Shown piece after piece: positions 1-8,789 of a stretch of DNA of 49,499 nucleotides. Source of the stretch: an uncultured Actinomycetes bacterium. Lineage in GTDB: Bacteria; Actinomycetota; Actinomycetes; Nanopelagicales; Nanopelagicaceae. The stretch covers positions 1 through 49,499 of the forward strand of contig CAJBMC010000029.1 in NCBI GenBank assembly GCA_903954055.1. Reading direction: 5' to 3'. A program made the translations under genes and the position numbers. Numbering within the stretch: the stretch's first letter is position 1; the number at the start of each line of letters is the position of its first letter. A model generated the notes under the pieces. It saw nothing but the letters and a program-made list of their open reading frames with translations. It ran no database searches and was not told the origin of the DNA.

Positions 1-1296
1 GAGATGGCTCGCATCACCTCTATGGTTGTTACCGCACAAGGAAGTAAGTCTCCAATCCAACAGGGTGCAGATAAAATTGCTGCCTACTTTGTTCCGACGG
101 TAACGCTGCTCGCTATTGGTACCTATCTCTATTGGTACTACCTCGGTAATAAAACTCTTACCTTCTCCATCTCGACCGCAATCACAGTATTGGTGATTGC
201 ATGCCCATGCGCACTCGGTTTGGCGACACCCGTTGCACTTCTCGTGGCATCGGGCCGTGGCGCGCTTCGGGGAATAGTTATTCGCCAACCTCGCGTGCTT
301 TCAGCTGCTCGCACAATCAATACCGCCATCTTTGATAAAACTGGAACGCTTACCGATGGAACGATGCATGTCACTGATGTGGAGATTCCCATCTCTGCAC
401 AGAAGGTTCTTGGCTCAACATTCGCCGGAATATTGGATGAGAAGAATGTACTTTCGTTGGCGCTTGCACTCGAGAGCCAGAATGATCATCCAGTTGCAAA
501 GGCGATCGTTGATTACTGCACATCTCGTTCTGCCCAAAAATTATCGGTCTCTGAATTCTCATTAACGCCAGGTGCTGGCGTTGCTGGTCGAGTGAGCGCA
601 TTTGGAAAGAATATGGTGGTCATTATCGGCTCACCAGATTCTGTAACTCATAGCGCTACCGCACTGGATGGAGCCCTGATTGAAGCAGTTGCACGTGCTA
701 AGGCAAACTCACATACCGCATCCTTACTAGCAGTTGATGGCGTTGCAGTCGCACTCTTTGCAACCGGAGATCTCATCAAGCCAGATGCACCGGCGACAAT
801 CAGCGCTCTCGGAGAACGAGGAATTGAGAGCTGGCTGGTTACCGGTGATCACCAAGAATCTGCTGCAAAGATTGCCGCGCTTGTAGGAATTTCACCAGAT
901 CGTGTCATTGCCGGAGCAACGCCGGAAGGCAAGATCGCTAAAGTGAAAGAACTTCAAGGTGCTGGTCGAAAAGTGCTCATGGCTGGCGATGGCGTCAATG
1001 ATGCTGCAGCTCTTGCGCAATCAGATCTCAGTATCGCAATGGGAACTGGAACAGATACCGCTATTTCGACGGCGGATATCACCTTAATGCGCCCAGAATT
1101 AATGGGAATTGTAGATTCGCTCAAACTTTCAGAGAAAACGCTAAAGACTATTCGTATCAACCTCGGTTGGGCATTTGCCTATAACGCGATTGGACTGCCG
1201 ATAGCTGCACTGGGCTTTATGTCACCGATGTATGCGGCAGCTGCAATGGCGCTCAGTAGCGTCTTCGTTGTTACTAACTCGCTTCGAATTCGCTAA
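1..1296 (+). CDS. copA: Heavy-metal (Cu-type) translocating P1B-ATPase, 5' truncated by window edge
   Basis: DKTGTLTDG phosphorylation motif, CPCALGLA metal-binding TM motif, GDGVNDAAAL hinge; frame open to base 1. Confidence 0.9.
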   Translation, partial: EMARITSMVVTAQGSKSPIQQGADKIAAYFVPTVTLLAIGTYLYWYYLGNKTLTFSISTAITVLVIACPCALGLATPVALLVASGRGALRGIVIRQPRVLSAARTINTAIFDKTGTLTDGTMHVTDVEIPISAQKVLGSTFAGILDEKNVLSLALALESQNDHPVAKAIVDYCTSRSAQKLSVSEFSLTPGAGVAGRVSAFGKNMVVIIGSPDSVTHSATALDGALIEAVARAKANSHTASLLAVDGVAVALFATGDLIKPDAPATISALGERGIESWLVTGDHQESAAKIAALVGISPDRVIAGATPEGKIAKVKELQGAGRKVLMAGDGVNDAAALAQSDLSIAMGTGTDTAISTADITLMRPELMGIVDSLKLSEKTLKTIRINLGWAFAYNAIGLPIAALGFMSPMYAAAAMALSSVFVVTNSLRIR

Positions 1297-2011
1297 CTTC
1301 CTCAGTGCCGATAAAGGTACGAATAAATGAGATCACTCCGATATAAATCGGAAAGGCAATCATGATGCAATCTGCCAATTGCGAGGTTCGAATTCCCTCG
1401 CTATTGGAATAGTTCCAAGACAAGATAAAGAGCGTGACGGTATAGATGACTCCGAAGGGAAGGGTGACAAATCTCCACTTCACAACGCGAACCAAATGTG
1501 GGAATTTAATATTAGTTAATTGTGAAACCGCAAGTAAGACAGTTATTACTGCAACCTTCTGTTGAGAGAGGTTAAAGATAAGGAAGGTCGGAACTGCAAG
1601 ATTCCAGACCGCTGGAAATCCATTGAACCAATGATCTTCGGTGTCGATATCCGTGCGAGCAAACCAGAGGGCAGAGAGCAGAAGAACAAGTGCTGCGATC
1701 AGAGTTTGAAAATCTTCCGGGAGCATTTTGAGGCGAAGCATCAGCGCGATTGGCACCACTACGCAGGTCACATAATCAACGATGAGATCGAGAACAAAAC
1801 CATCAACACGTGGGGCGTTAAAGACAACATCAATTTTGCGAGCGATCGGACCGTCGAGGCCATCGAGCACCTGGCAGATCAAGAGCCAGATGAGGGCGCC
1901 ACGGATATTTCCATCGATGACTGCCTGGAGCGCCAAGAGACCGGCCGCTGCACCACTTGCAGTCATGACATGTAGCGCATAGCCGGCGCTGCGGATCGTG
2001 CGTTCTTTCAT
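1274..2011 (-). CDS. CDP-alcohol phosphatidyltransferase, phosphatidylcholine-synthase (Pcs)-like
   Basis: DGLDGPIARK...DGFVLDLIVDYVTCVVVP resembles the Pcs-type CDP-alcohol phosphatidyltransferase motif; multiple TM segments; ATG at 2011 with AAAGGA upstream (ORF track starts at TTG 2017). Confidence 0.7.
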   Translation of the reverse strand: MKERTIRSAGYALHVMTASGAAAGLLALQAVIDGNIRGALIWLLICQVLDGLDGPIARKIDVVFNAPRVDGFVLDLIVDYVTCVVVPIALMLRLKMLPEDFQTLIAALVLLLSALWFARTDIDTEDHWFNGFPAVWNLAVPTFLIFNLSQQKVAVITVLLAVSQLTNIKFPHLVRVVKWRFVTLPFGVIYTVTLFILSWNYSNSEGIRTSQLADCIMIAFPIYIGVISFIRTFIGTEEVSEFEAS

Positions 2012-2044
2012 AACCAATCCTTTGTAAGTCTGTGAAGAATAGCT

Positions 2045-2083
2045 AATGGCCGCCCTAAATAAGTTGCATTTAGGACAGCCATT
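2045..2083 (-). terminator. Stem-loop downstream of tRNA-fMet (possible terminator or processing hairpin)
   Basis: AATGGC-CGC-CCTAAAT-AAGTTGC-ATTTAGG-ACA-GCCATT two-part stem; no strong T-tract. Confidence 0.45.
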
Positions 2084-2098
2084 TCGCAGTGCTGATAT

Positions 2099-2175
<77 letters not shown>

Positions 2176-2247
2176 TCGGTAAGCGCAATTCTATGTGAGT
2201 TGCGCTTACTTCACCAAATCGAGTGAATTACCCGGTTGATTACCCGA

Positions 2248-5064
2248 TTACTTGCCTCGTGATTGTGCAGCAATCGCAGCAGCAATCGCAGCCTTTAAAC
2301 GATCTTGCGCACGACCGTAGGCAGCGAAGTCACCCTTTGCCAATGCAGACTGTCCATCTGCAATTGCTTGCTTTGCACTTGCAAGTGCTGATGATAAATC
2401 TGCTGAACTATTGGAAGTCGTTGGCGTTGTTGACGCTGTTGTGGTGCCGGAGTTTCCACCAAATACTTGATCGAGAGCACCCTTCAGTGAACTATCAAAT
2501 CCAATGACATCACCAAATGAGACAAGCACCTTTTGAAGCAACGGATATGCAGATGTATTTGATGTTGCCTTTACATAGACCGGCTGCACATAGAGCAATC
2601 CGCCGCCGACAGGAAGTGTAAGGAGATTTCCTAGGACAACATCGGAACCACCTTGGCGCAGAAGTGACAAGGCATTTGCCACATCAGGTTTTGCTTCAAA
2701 GTTCGATGCAATCTGTGAAGGTCCGGCGATATTGGTGCTTCGTGGAAGTTGAAGCACAGTGATCTTTCCATAATCAGGACCAGGCTTTGAATTAACAACT
2801 GCAAATGCGGTGAGGTTTTCACGAACACCTCGTGGCACGAATGGAGTTGTTAATGAAAATGCCGGAGTCTTCTGATTAGGTAACTTCAAAGTTAAGTAAT
2901 AAGGAGGTTGTGCAGCGGCATTGCTACCAAATGTTGATGGATCACTTGGAATTCGCCAGAAATCTTGACCGCCATAGAAAGCTGCTGCGCTCTTAACGTG
3001 ATATGAAGCGAGGATGTCACGCTGAACACGGAAGAGATCTTCTGGGTAGCGGATATGCGCCATGAGATCGGCAGAGATTGCGCTCTTAGGCTTTACTGTC
3101 TTTGGGAAAGCCTTCATCCAACTCTTGAGCACAGGATCCTTCTCATCCCACTGATACAAGGTCACATTGCCGTTATAGGCATCAACCGTTGCTTTTACAG
3201 AGTTGCGGATGTAATTCACGCGCTGATTACCCTGAGCTGTAATCGATGCGGAATTCTTTGTGAGCGCATCTGATGTTGATGCAGCGAGAGAAGTTCCTTC
3301 AGAGTATGGATAGCCAGCACTTGTTGTGTAACCATCAACAATCCAAACGATCTTTCCGCTGACAACTGCTGGATATGGATCTCCATCGAGAGTAAGCCAA
3401 GGCGCAACCTTCGCTACACGTTCGCGTGGATTTCGGTTATAGAGAATCTTTGAATCTTTATTAATCAAGTTTGAGAGCAAGATTCGTTGTTCGCCATATT
3501 TGATTGCGAAGACCAACTTGTTAAAGATTCCACCGACAGGAACTCCACCTGTACCGGTGTAGGTGACGTTCTTCTGACCTGATGCAGAAGTGTCATCTGG
3601 ATAATCGAATTCGACCGGAGTTGCCTTAGCGCCATTGCCCTTGCCACCAATAATCGAATAGGCAGGTGAATTCTCGCCAAAGTAGATACGTGGTTCGAAG
3701 GTTCCGAGACCACTTGTTGGAGGCAGATCGCCAACTAAGAAGCTTGGCTTTCCATCTGCATCGACGGTATTTCCATATGCTGCAACAAATCCAAATCCGT
3801 GGGTATAGACCAGATGGTCGTTAATCCAATTGCGACTTGGGTTTCCATCAATATTGAGTTCGCGCACTGCAACAACTGCATCACGAGTTGTGCCATTAAC
3901 GGTGTAGCGATCAATATCAAGCGATTCGGTAAAACCGTAATAAGGCTTAATCTGCTGAAGCTGACGGAATGTTGGTGATAAAACATTGGGATCCATCAAG
4001 CGAATATTGTTTATTGTTGATGCATCACTCGTGAGCTGTCCAGAGCTTGTCGTCAGAGTCGCGTTGTAATCCTGAACATCAACATTAGTCAGGCCATATG
4101 CTGCACGTGTTGCATCGATATTACGCTGAATATATGGGGCTTCCTTCGATGACTCTGATGGCTTTACCTGGAACTGCTGTACCGCGCCTGGATAAATTCC
4201 TGCGATAAGAACTGCTGAGACGACCATCAGCGCGGTTCCGGCTGCTGGTAGCAGCCATGAACGACGGATGATATTTGCAAAGAAGAGGAGGGCGCAGATA
4301 ACTGCGATTCCGGCGAGAATTGCCTTAGCCGGCAAGGTCGCATTGATATCTGTATATGTTGCACCAGTAATCAATTTATTCTGCTTCAGTGCGAGGGCAT
4401 ATCGATCAAACCAATATGAGACCGCCTTCATTAAAACAATCAATCCAAAGAGAATTGAAAGCTGCACGCGAGCTGCAACGGTTGTGCGATCGCCTGTTCC
4501 TTGAGTACGAATTCCACCATACATATAGTGAACGAAGATTGTGGCAAGGGTTGCGATGACTAAGGTAGAGATCGCCCATGAAATTAGCGCTTGGTAGAGC
4601 GGTAATTTAAAGGCAAAGAAAGATATATCTAAGTGGAATTGAGGATCCTTCACGCCAAATGAGGTGGAGTTCTTAAAGAGCAACCACTCTTTCCAGTAAA
4701 GCGTTCCGGAGGAACCAGCAAAATATGTCAGTGCTAGGAAGAGCGCGAGAAATACCCATCGAAGGATCGGCTCGATTTGAGCACGAATGCGTTCGACACC
4801 ATTGAGCTCGATTGCTGTTGGCACATAAAAAGGGCGACGCTTATATGCAAGATAGATGTTGAGCGAAATCAAAATAGAGCTGAGTAGTCCGGTGAGCAAG
4901 AAGAGCTCGACCTTGGTTGAAAGAATCTTCGTCCAGACATCTGTAAATTGAACAGATTTAAACCAGAGCCAATCGATATAGAAGCCACTCAAGGAGATAA
5001 ATATTGCTCCGAGGGCGACGAGAATTCCGGCTGTAATTGCTAGCGGAGTGCGATTTCTATTCAT
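2248..5064 (-). CDS. UPF0182 family large membrane protein
   Basis: 938 aa, N-terminal TM segments, sequence pattern (GSSGTLYWKEWLLFKN, YTHGFGFVAAYGN, IVWIVDGYTTSAGYPYS) typical of UPF0182. Confidence 0.9.
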   Translation of the reverse strand: MNRNRTPLAITAGILVALGAIFISLSGFYIDWLWFKSVQFTDVWTKILSTKVELFLLTGLLSSILISLNIYLAYKRRPFYVPTAIELNGVERIRAQIEPILRWVFLALFLALTYFAGSSGTLYWKEWLLFKNSTSFGVKDPQFHLDISFFAFKLPLYQALISWAISTLVIATLATIFVHYMYGGIRTQGTGDRTTVAARVQLSILFGLIVLMKAVSYWFDRYALALKQNKLITGATYTDINATLPAKAILAGIAVICALLFFANIIRRSWLLPAAGTALMVVSAVLIAGIYPGAVQQFQVKPSESSKEAPYIQRNIDATRAAYGLTNVDVQDYNATLTTSSGQLTSDASTINNIRLMDPNVLSPTFRQLQQIKPYYGFTESLDIDRYTVNGTTRDAVVAVRELNIDGNPSRNWINDHLVYTHGFGFVAAYGNTVDADGKPSFLVGDLPPTSGLGTFEPRIYFGENSPAYSIIGGKGNGAKATPVEFDYPDDTSASGQKNVTYTGTGGVPVGGIFNKLVFAIKYGEQRILLSNLINKDSKILYNRNPRERVAKVAPWLTLDGDPYPAVVSGKIVWIVDGYTTSAGYPYSEGTSLAASTSDALTKNSASITAQGNQRVNYIRNSVKATVDAYNGNVTLYQWDEKDPVLKSWMKAFPKTVKPKSAISADLMAHIRYPEDLFRVQRDILASYHVKSAAAFYGGQDFWRIPSDPSTFGSNAAAQPPYYLTLKLPNQKTPAFSLTTPFVPRGVRENLTAFAVVNSKPGPDYGKITVLQLPRSTNIAGPSQIASNFEAKPDVANALSLLRQGGSDVVLGNLLTLPVGGGLLYVQPVYVKATSNTSAYPLLQKVLVSFGDVIGFDSSLKGALDQVFGGNSGTTTASTTPTTSNSSADLSSALASAKQAIADGQSALAKGDFAAYGRAQDRLKAAIAAAIAAQSRGK

Positions 5065-5888
5065 GCTCCTACGCTAGCGCACCCATGAATTCCTGCAGAA
5101 TCGAAGGCTTTATCGGGGGCCATGAGGTACTTAATCGCCTGGTCAATCTTCTCAATCGCGATCACCGAGATGCCCCCGACCTGCTTGGGAAGCTGCTGAC
5201 AATTCTGAGTTGAGATAAAGAGGATAGATGCGCCGGCTTTGCGCGCTCCAATAATCTTCTCGGTGACTCCCCCGATGGCGCCGATTGTGCCATCGGCTGC
5301 AATGGTTCCGGTCCCGGCGATATTTCGGCCTTGCAGAATATCTTGCGGCGTTAGTAGGTCAATCAATCCAAGGGTAAAAACTAGCCCACCACTTGGGCCA
5401 CCGGTGTTCTTCAGTGAAACCTTTATCGAGGCATCGCTTACCCCAGCCAGATTTACATCTGGAAAATTGCGACCAATTGCATTAACCGCCGCCTTCAGCG
5501 CAGTGCTCTGAGATTTCACCATATCCCGGTAGCCGCTCTTACTTTCCTGCACATCTGTCGTACCTTTTATATACATCACAGAGCGCGGAAGCACTACGCA
5601 ATCTCCTTGAATCCAACATCCAAGAACCTCAACGCCGAAAACCTTTGTCTCTGGGTTGGTTACGTAAATAGTTAATAAATTAAGTTGACCATGCACCGGG
5701 TAGGCGCGCACATTATCCGCAGTATTGATGGAGAGAACTTTGGGAAAGAGCTTGGTCACCGGCCCTGGTGAGATCAGGAGAAAATTCATCGGCGCAGCAA
5801 GCGAGGCAATTGCAATGACCCCAACGATTACCTTGATGAGGAGCGGGGTCCGTGAAAAACGAAGAGTGTTAGTTCTTAGGCTCATCAT
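5061..5888 (-). CDS. YlbL-like / Lon-like (S16) serine protease, membrane anchored
   Basis: N-terminal TM, GPSGGLVFTLGLIDLL and GTIAADGTIGAIGGVTEKIIGARKAGA Lon-protease-domain motifs; start set to internal Met because the longer ORF overlaps the upstream small CDS. Confidence 0.8.
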   Translation of the reverse strand: MMSLRTNTLRFSRTPLLIKVIVGVIAIASLAAPMNFLLISPGPVTKLFPKVLSINTADNVRAYPVHGQLNLLTIYVTNPETKVFGVEVLGCWIQGDCVVLPRSVMYIKGTTDVQESKSGYRDMVKSQSTALKAAVNAIGRNFPDVNLAGVSDASIKVSLKNTGGPSGGLVFTLGLIDLLTPQDILQGRNIAGTGTIAADGTIGAIGGVTEKIIGARKAGASILFISTQNCQQLPKQVGGISVIAIEKIDQAIKYLMAPDKAFDSAGIHGCASVGA

Positions 5889-6072
5889 TACGGAACGAGT
5901 TTTGGAAACGTTCAAATTGATTAACGGAACGCGATGTTCCCTTCTCGAACTTCTTCTTAAATCGGGAGATCCACACGACATATACGAGCGCGCCAATGAC
6001 TCCGGCGAGCGGGACTAGCCACCAAATAAGCGCCGCAAATGCCGAGGAAGCTGCGAGCGGAGTGATGGACAT
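5869..6072 (-). CDS. Small membrane protein (67 aa), unknown function
   Basis: ATG with TACTCT box exactly 6 nt upstream; hydrophobic N-terminal segment and basic C-terminus; operonic overlap with the PDZ/Lon-like gene. Confidence 0.65.
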   Translation of the reverse strand: MSITPLAASSAFAALIWWLVPLAGVIGALVYVVWISRFKKKFEKGTSRSVNQFERFQNSFRNDEPKN

Positions 6073-6170
6073 AGAAATAGAGTAGTACCCACGGGAAGAA
6101 AGTGCCCACTTGAGGTGTTCTATATCTTAGGTATTCAGAACGTTAGGTCGTCGTAGAGAGAGGTCGCACC

Positions 6171-7472
6171 ATGGCTCCATTTGGTTTTACACCTGATGAA
6201 GGTGGCGATGAGGGCAACCGTGAAAATCTCGAAGCGATGATGCGCCAGATGCAAGAGCAGATCAAGCAACAATTTGAGCAACTCGGCATCAATGGATTTG
6301 GAAAAGATGGATTTGGTTTCAATAACCCAGCAACCGAGTCGCTCCCACTTGCACCAGTGCGCGATACAAGTAAGAAATTTGTTGCAGCAAATGGTTCTCA
6401 GCCACTTGGCACCAATGATGTGACCGCAATCAATAACGCCTGCGAGATTGCAGATATCTGGCTTAACGAGGCGACTGATTTTCCGGCAACTTCGTCCGCT
6501 GCCACCCGAGCAGTGAGCCGACTCGATTGGATTGATGAAACTCTTCCTGGCTGGAAGGCAACGATGGAGCCCCTTGCCACAGGGCTCAGTGCCGCAATTT
6601 CTACCCTGCTCGATGAAGCGATCAACGCCTCTGGCAGCGAATATGAAGAGCAGATGGCGGCGGCACCGATTGGCGCCATTGCAGGATTATTACGCACCTT
6701 TATCGGATCCATGATTGCAACCCAGCTAGGTCAGGCAGTAGGTGCAATTGCAACTTCAGCGACTGGTGCTCATGATGTGGCGCTTCCAATTCTCGAACCA
6801 GCGAGATCATTGCTGATTCCAGAAAACATTGATGCCTGGGGCGCCGATACTGAAATTCCAAAGTCAGAGGTTTATCTCTTTCATGCACTTCGCGAAGGGG
6901 CAGTTGCGCGTCTCTTTCACCATAATCCTTGGATTGTTTCTTATATCCGTAGCGCAATAGTTGCGTATGGCGCGGGAATTCGCATTGATCTCGAAGCGAT
7001 TCAACGTCAGGCCGAAGATGCAATGCAAGGAATGTCTGAAAACGGCGAACAATCTTTTACATTTTCATTGGACTCTGGAATGTTCACACCGGAGGAGACC
7101 CCATCACAACGCGAAGCACTTTCAAAGTTAGAGACTGTGCTTGCACTTGTTGATGGTTGGGCAGATGATGTTGCAACGCTTGCAGCGGGTGATCGAATTC
7201 CATCAATTACTGCGCTTCGAGAATTACAGCGACGTAAGCGAGCAACGAGCGCACCTTCACAACAACTCTTTAAAACTATGTTGGGGCTTGAAGTTTCACC
7301 AAAACTTTCGCGAGAGGCGAGCGCCTTCTGGAGTCGAGTCCGCGAACTCAAGGGAACATCTGCTCGTGATCAGATATGGAGTGGAATTCTTCCCAGCGCC
7401 ACTGAGTTGCTTGCGCCAGATCTCTTCCTCGCTTCTACAGAAATTCCCGATGACCTCTCAGGTTTGCTCTAA
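6171..7472 (+). CDS. DUF2342 family zinc-dependent metalloprotease/hydrolase
   Basis: 433 aa; overall sequence (FGFTPDEGG N-terminus, SRLDWIDETLPGWKATMEPLATGLS, HALREGAVARLFHHNPW) recognised as DUF2342. Confidence 0.85.
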   Translation: MAPFGFTPDEGGDEGNRENLEAMMRQMQEQIKQQFEQLGINGFGKDGFGFNNPATESLPLAPVRDTSKKFVAANGSQPLGTNDVTAINNACEIADIWLNEATDFPATSSAATRAVSRLDWIDETLPGWKATMEPLATGLSAAISTLLDEAINASGSEYEEQMAAAPIGAIAGLLRTFIGSMIATQLGQAVGAIATSATGAHDVALPILEPARSLLIPENIDAWGADTEIPKSEVYLFHALREGAVARLFHHNPWIVSYIRSAIVAYGAGIRIDLEAIQRQAEDAMQGMSENGEQSFTFSLDSGMFTPEETPSQREALSKLETVLALVDGWADDVATLAAGDRIPSITALRELQRRKRATSAPSQQLFKTMLGLEVSPKLSREASAFWSRVRELKGTSARDQIWSGILPSATELLAPDLFLASTEIPDDLSGLL

Positions 7473-7485
7473 AGCTTTATCCCTT

Positions 7486-7521
7486 CAGTTGGAGATAGAA
7501 AAGCAGTTGGAGATAGAAAAG
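7486..7521. repeat. 18-bp tandem direct repeat, 2 copies
   Basis: cagttggagatagaaaag at 7486-7503 and 7504-7521, identical. Confidence 0.98.
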
Positions 7522-7592
7522 CGAAGTCCCCGGGGCCACATTTAATATCTGCCTTCCCCTTGCAGATATCAAACGGTTATCCGAGGACTTCG
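7522..7592. repeat. Nested inverted repeats (candidate structured RNA or cruciform)
   Basis: Outer arms cgaagtccccgg (7522-7533)/ccgaggacttcg (7581-7592), 11/12 complementary; inner arms atatctgc (7545-7552)/gcagatat (7562-7569). Confidence 0.85.
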
Positions 7593-7618
7593 TAAGCGCA
7601 AAGTACGCAGAAAACACC

Positions 7619-8281
7619 GTGTGTGCAAATAACGTTTCAGTGATTCGCGCCTACAATTCCTCAATCAAAGGTCGAGAGTATGAGCTCGAAAGATTGGCGG
7701 TATGTATGGACGATAGCGAGGCGCCAACACTTCCCGGAATTTCAGAGGGCGAGATTCTCGTCATCCGGTCAACGCGTCGTAAGAAATCTGCATCCGCCTA
7801 TCGACAGGGCGGAAGAATTGTCATCTCACTTCCAGCGCGAATGAGTAAGGCAGAGGAAGCTCAGGTTGTTCCAGAGTTGATCGCCATTATTCGCGGGCGA
7901 GAAGAGGCGAAGACGCCGAGTGAAGAGGCGCTAGCTAACCGGATTGATTCCTTGCTCTCCGAGTTGGCTCCGGAAATCACGCTACGCCCCTCGAGTGTGA
8001 ACTGGCGCCCGATGCGCGAGCGCTGGGGCTCCTGTACCAGCGTCGACCGGACAATCCGCATCTCAGACCGTCTCAAGCTCGCTCCCGACTACGCCCTCGA
8101 TTATGTCCTCTTCCATGAGGCGATCCACCTCCAGCACTTCGACCATGGGGCTGAATTCACTGAGCTCTTATCCCGCTTTGAGGACTCTGAGCTCGCTACC
8201 GCCTATCTCGATGGCTGGGAGGCGGCAGAACGGGCGATGCTTGACCCCGTCGAGCTTAAAAAGCTCGGCGCGAAGGGCTAG
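7619..8281 (+). CDS. YgjP-like (DUF45) zinc metallopeptidase
   Basis: HEAIHLQHFDHG zinc motif with MRERWGSCTS...RLKLAPDYALDYVLFHE context; start uncertain (GTG 7619 or ATG 7700). Confidence 0.85.
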   Translation: MCANNVSVIRAYNSSIKGREYELERLAVCMDDSEAPTLPGISEGEILVIRSTRRKKSASAYRQGGRIVISLPARMSKAEEAQVVPELIAIIRGREEAKTPSEEALANRIDSLLSELAPEITLRPSSVNWRPMRERWGSCTSVDRTIRISDRLKLAPDYALDYVLFHEAIHLQHFDHGAEFTELLSRFEDSELATAYLDGWEAAERAMLDPVELKKLGAKG

Positions 8282-8446
8282 TCGAGCTGAAAAAGCTCGC
8301 TCGTCGCCCATAAACCGGGAATAGGGCCTAGAAAAAGATTAAGCGTAAATTTATCCCCACTTACGCCTAATTGAGCGTGGAGCGGAGTATGGTTTAAACC
8401 AATACGCGTAGCCACAGAACAGGGGCGACGCCGATTGGAGGCAATC

Positions 8447-8608
8447 ATGACAGAGACATACAAGGGTGACGCTTACTGCGTTAAGTGCAAGGAGAAGCGT
8501 GACTTCGAGGGAACTGTAAAGGTCTCTGACTCAGGTCGTCGCATGGCACAGGGCATCTGCCCAGTCTGCGGTACCAAGGTCAACCGTATCCTCGGTAAGG
8601 CACAGTAA
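8447..8608 (+). CDS. Small zinc-ribbon protein (DUF5679-like)
   Basis: 53 aa MTETYKGDAYCVKCKEKRDFEGTVKVSDSGRRMAQGICPVCGTKVNRILGKAQ; two CxxC pairs; GGAGG upstream of ATG; not in the ORF track because of its length. Confidence 0.85.
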   Translation: MTETYKGDAYCVKCKEKRDFEGTVKVSDSGRRMAQGICPVCGTKVNRILGKAQ

Positions 8609-8666
8609 TAAAACTTTCCTAGCAGAACGTTTGGCGCGCTAAGCACCCAAATAGAAGAACGTAGTT

Positions 8667-8700
8667 GAACCCCTCGCATAACGCGGGGGGTTCTTCTTTT
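8667..8700 (+). terminator. Rho-independent terminator after zinc-ribbon gene
   Basis: GAACCCCtcgcataacgcgGGGGGTTC followed by TTCTTTT. Confidence 0.85.
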
Positions 8701-8789
8701 CTCACCCATCGTCTCTAATTGCGGCGGTACTCCACAGCGAAAGATGCGAAGCGCTCGCAATACACGCGGGCTCATCCAAGATCGCCGCT

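Noticed and set aside
1562-1975. 137-aa + strand ORF opposite the Pcs-like gene
   Set aside because: Antisense to a TM protein with a recognisable active-site motif; charged, unstructured translation.
5889-5996. N-terminal extension of the PDZ/Lon-like protease to 5996
   Set aside because: It overlaps the small membrane protein in another frame (RRSSRREHRVPL composition); an internal Met just before the TM segment fits better.
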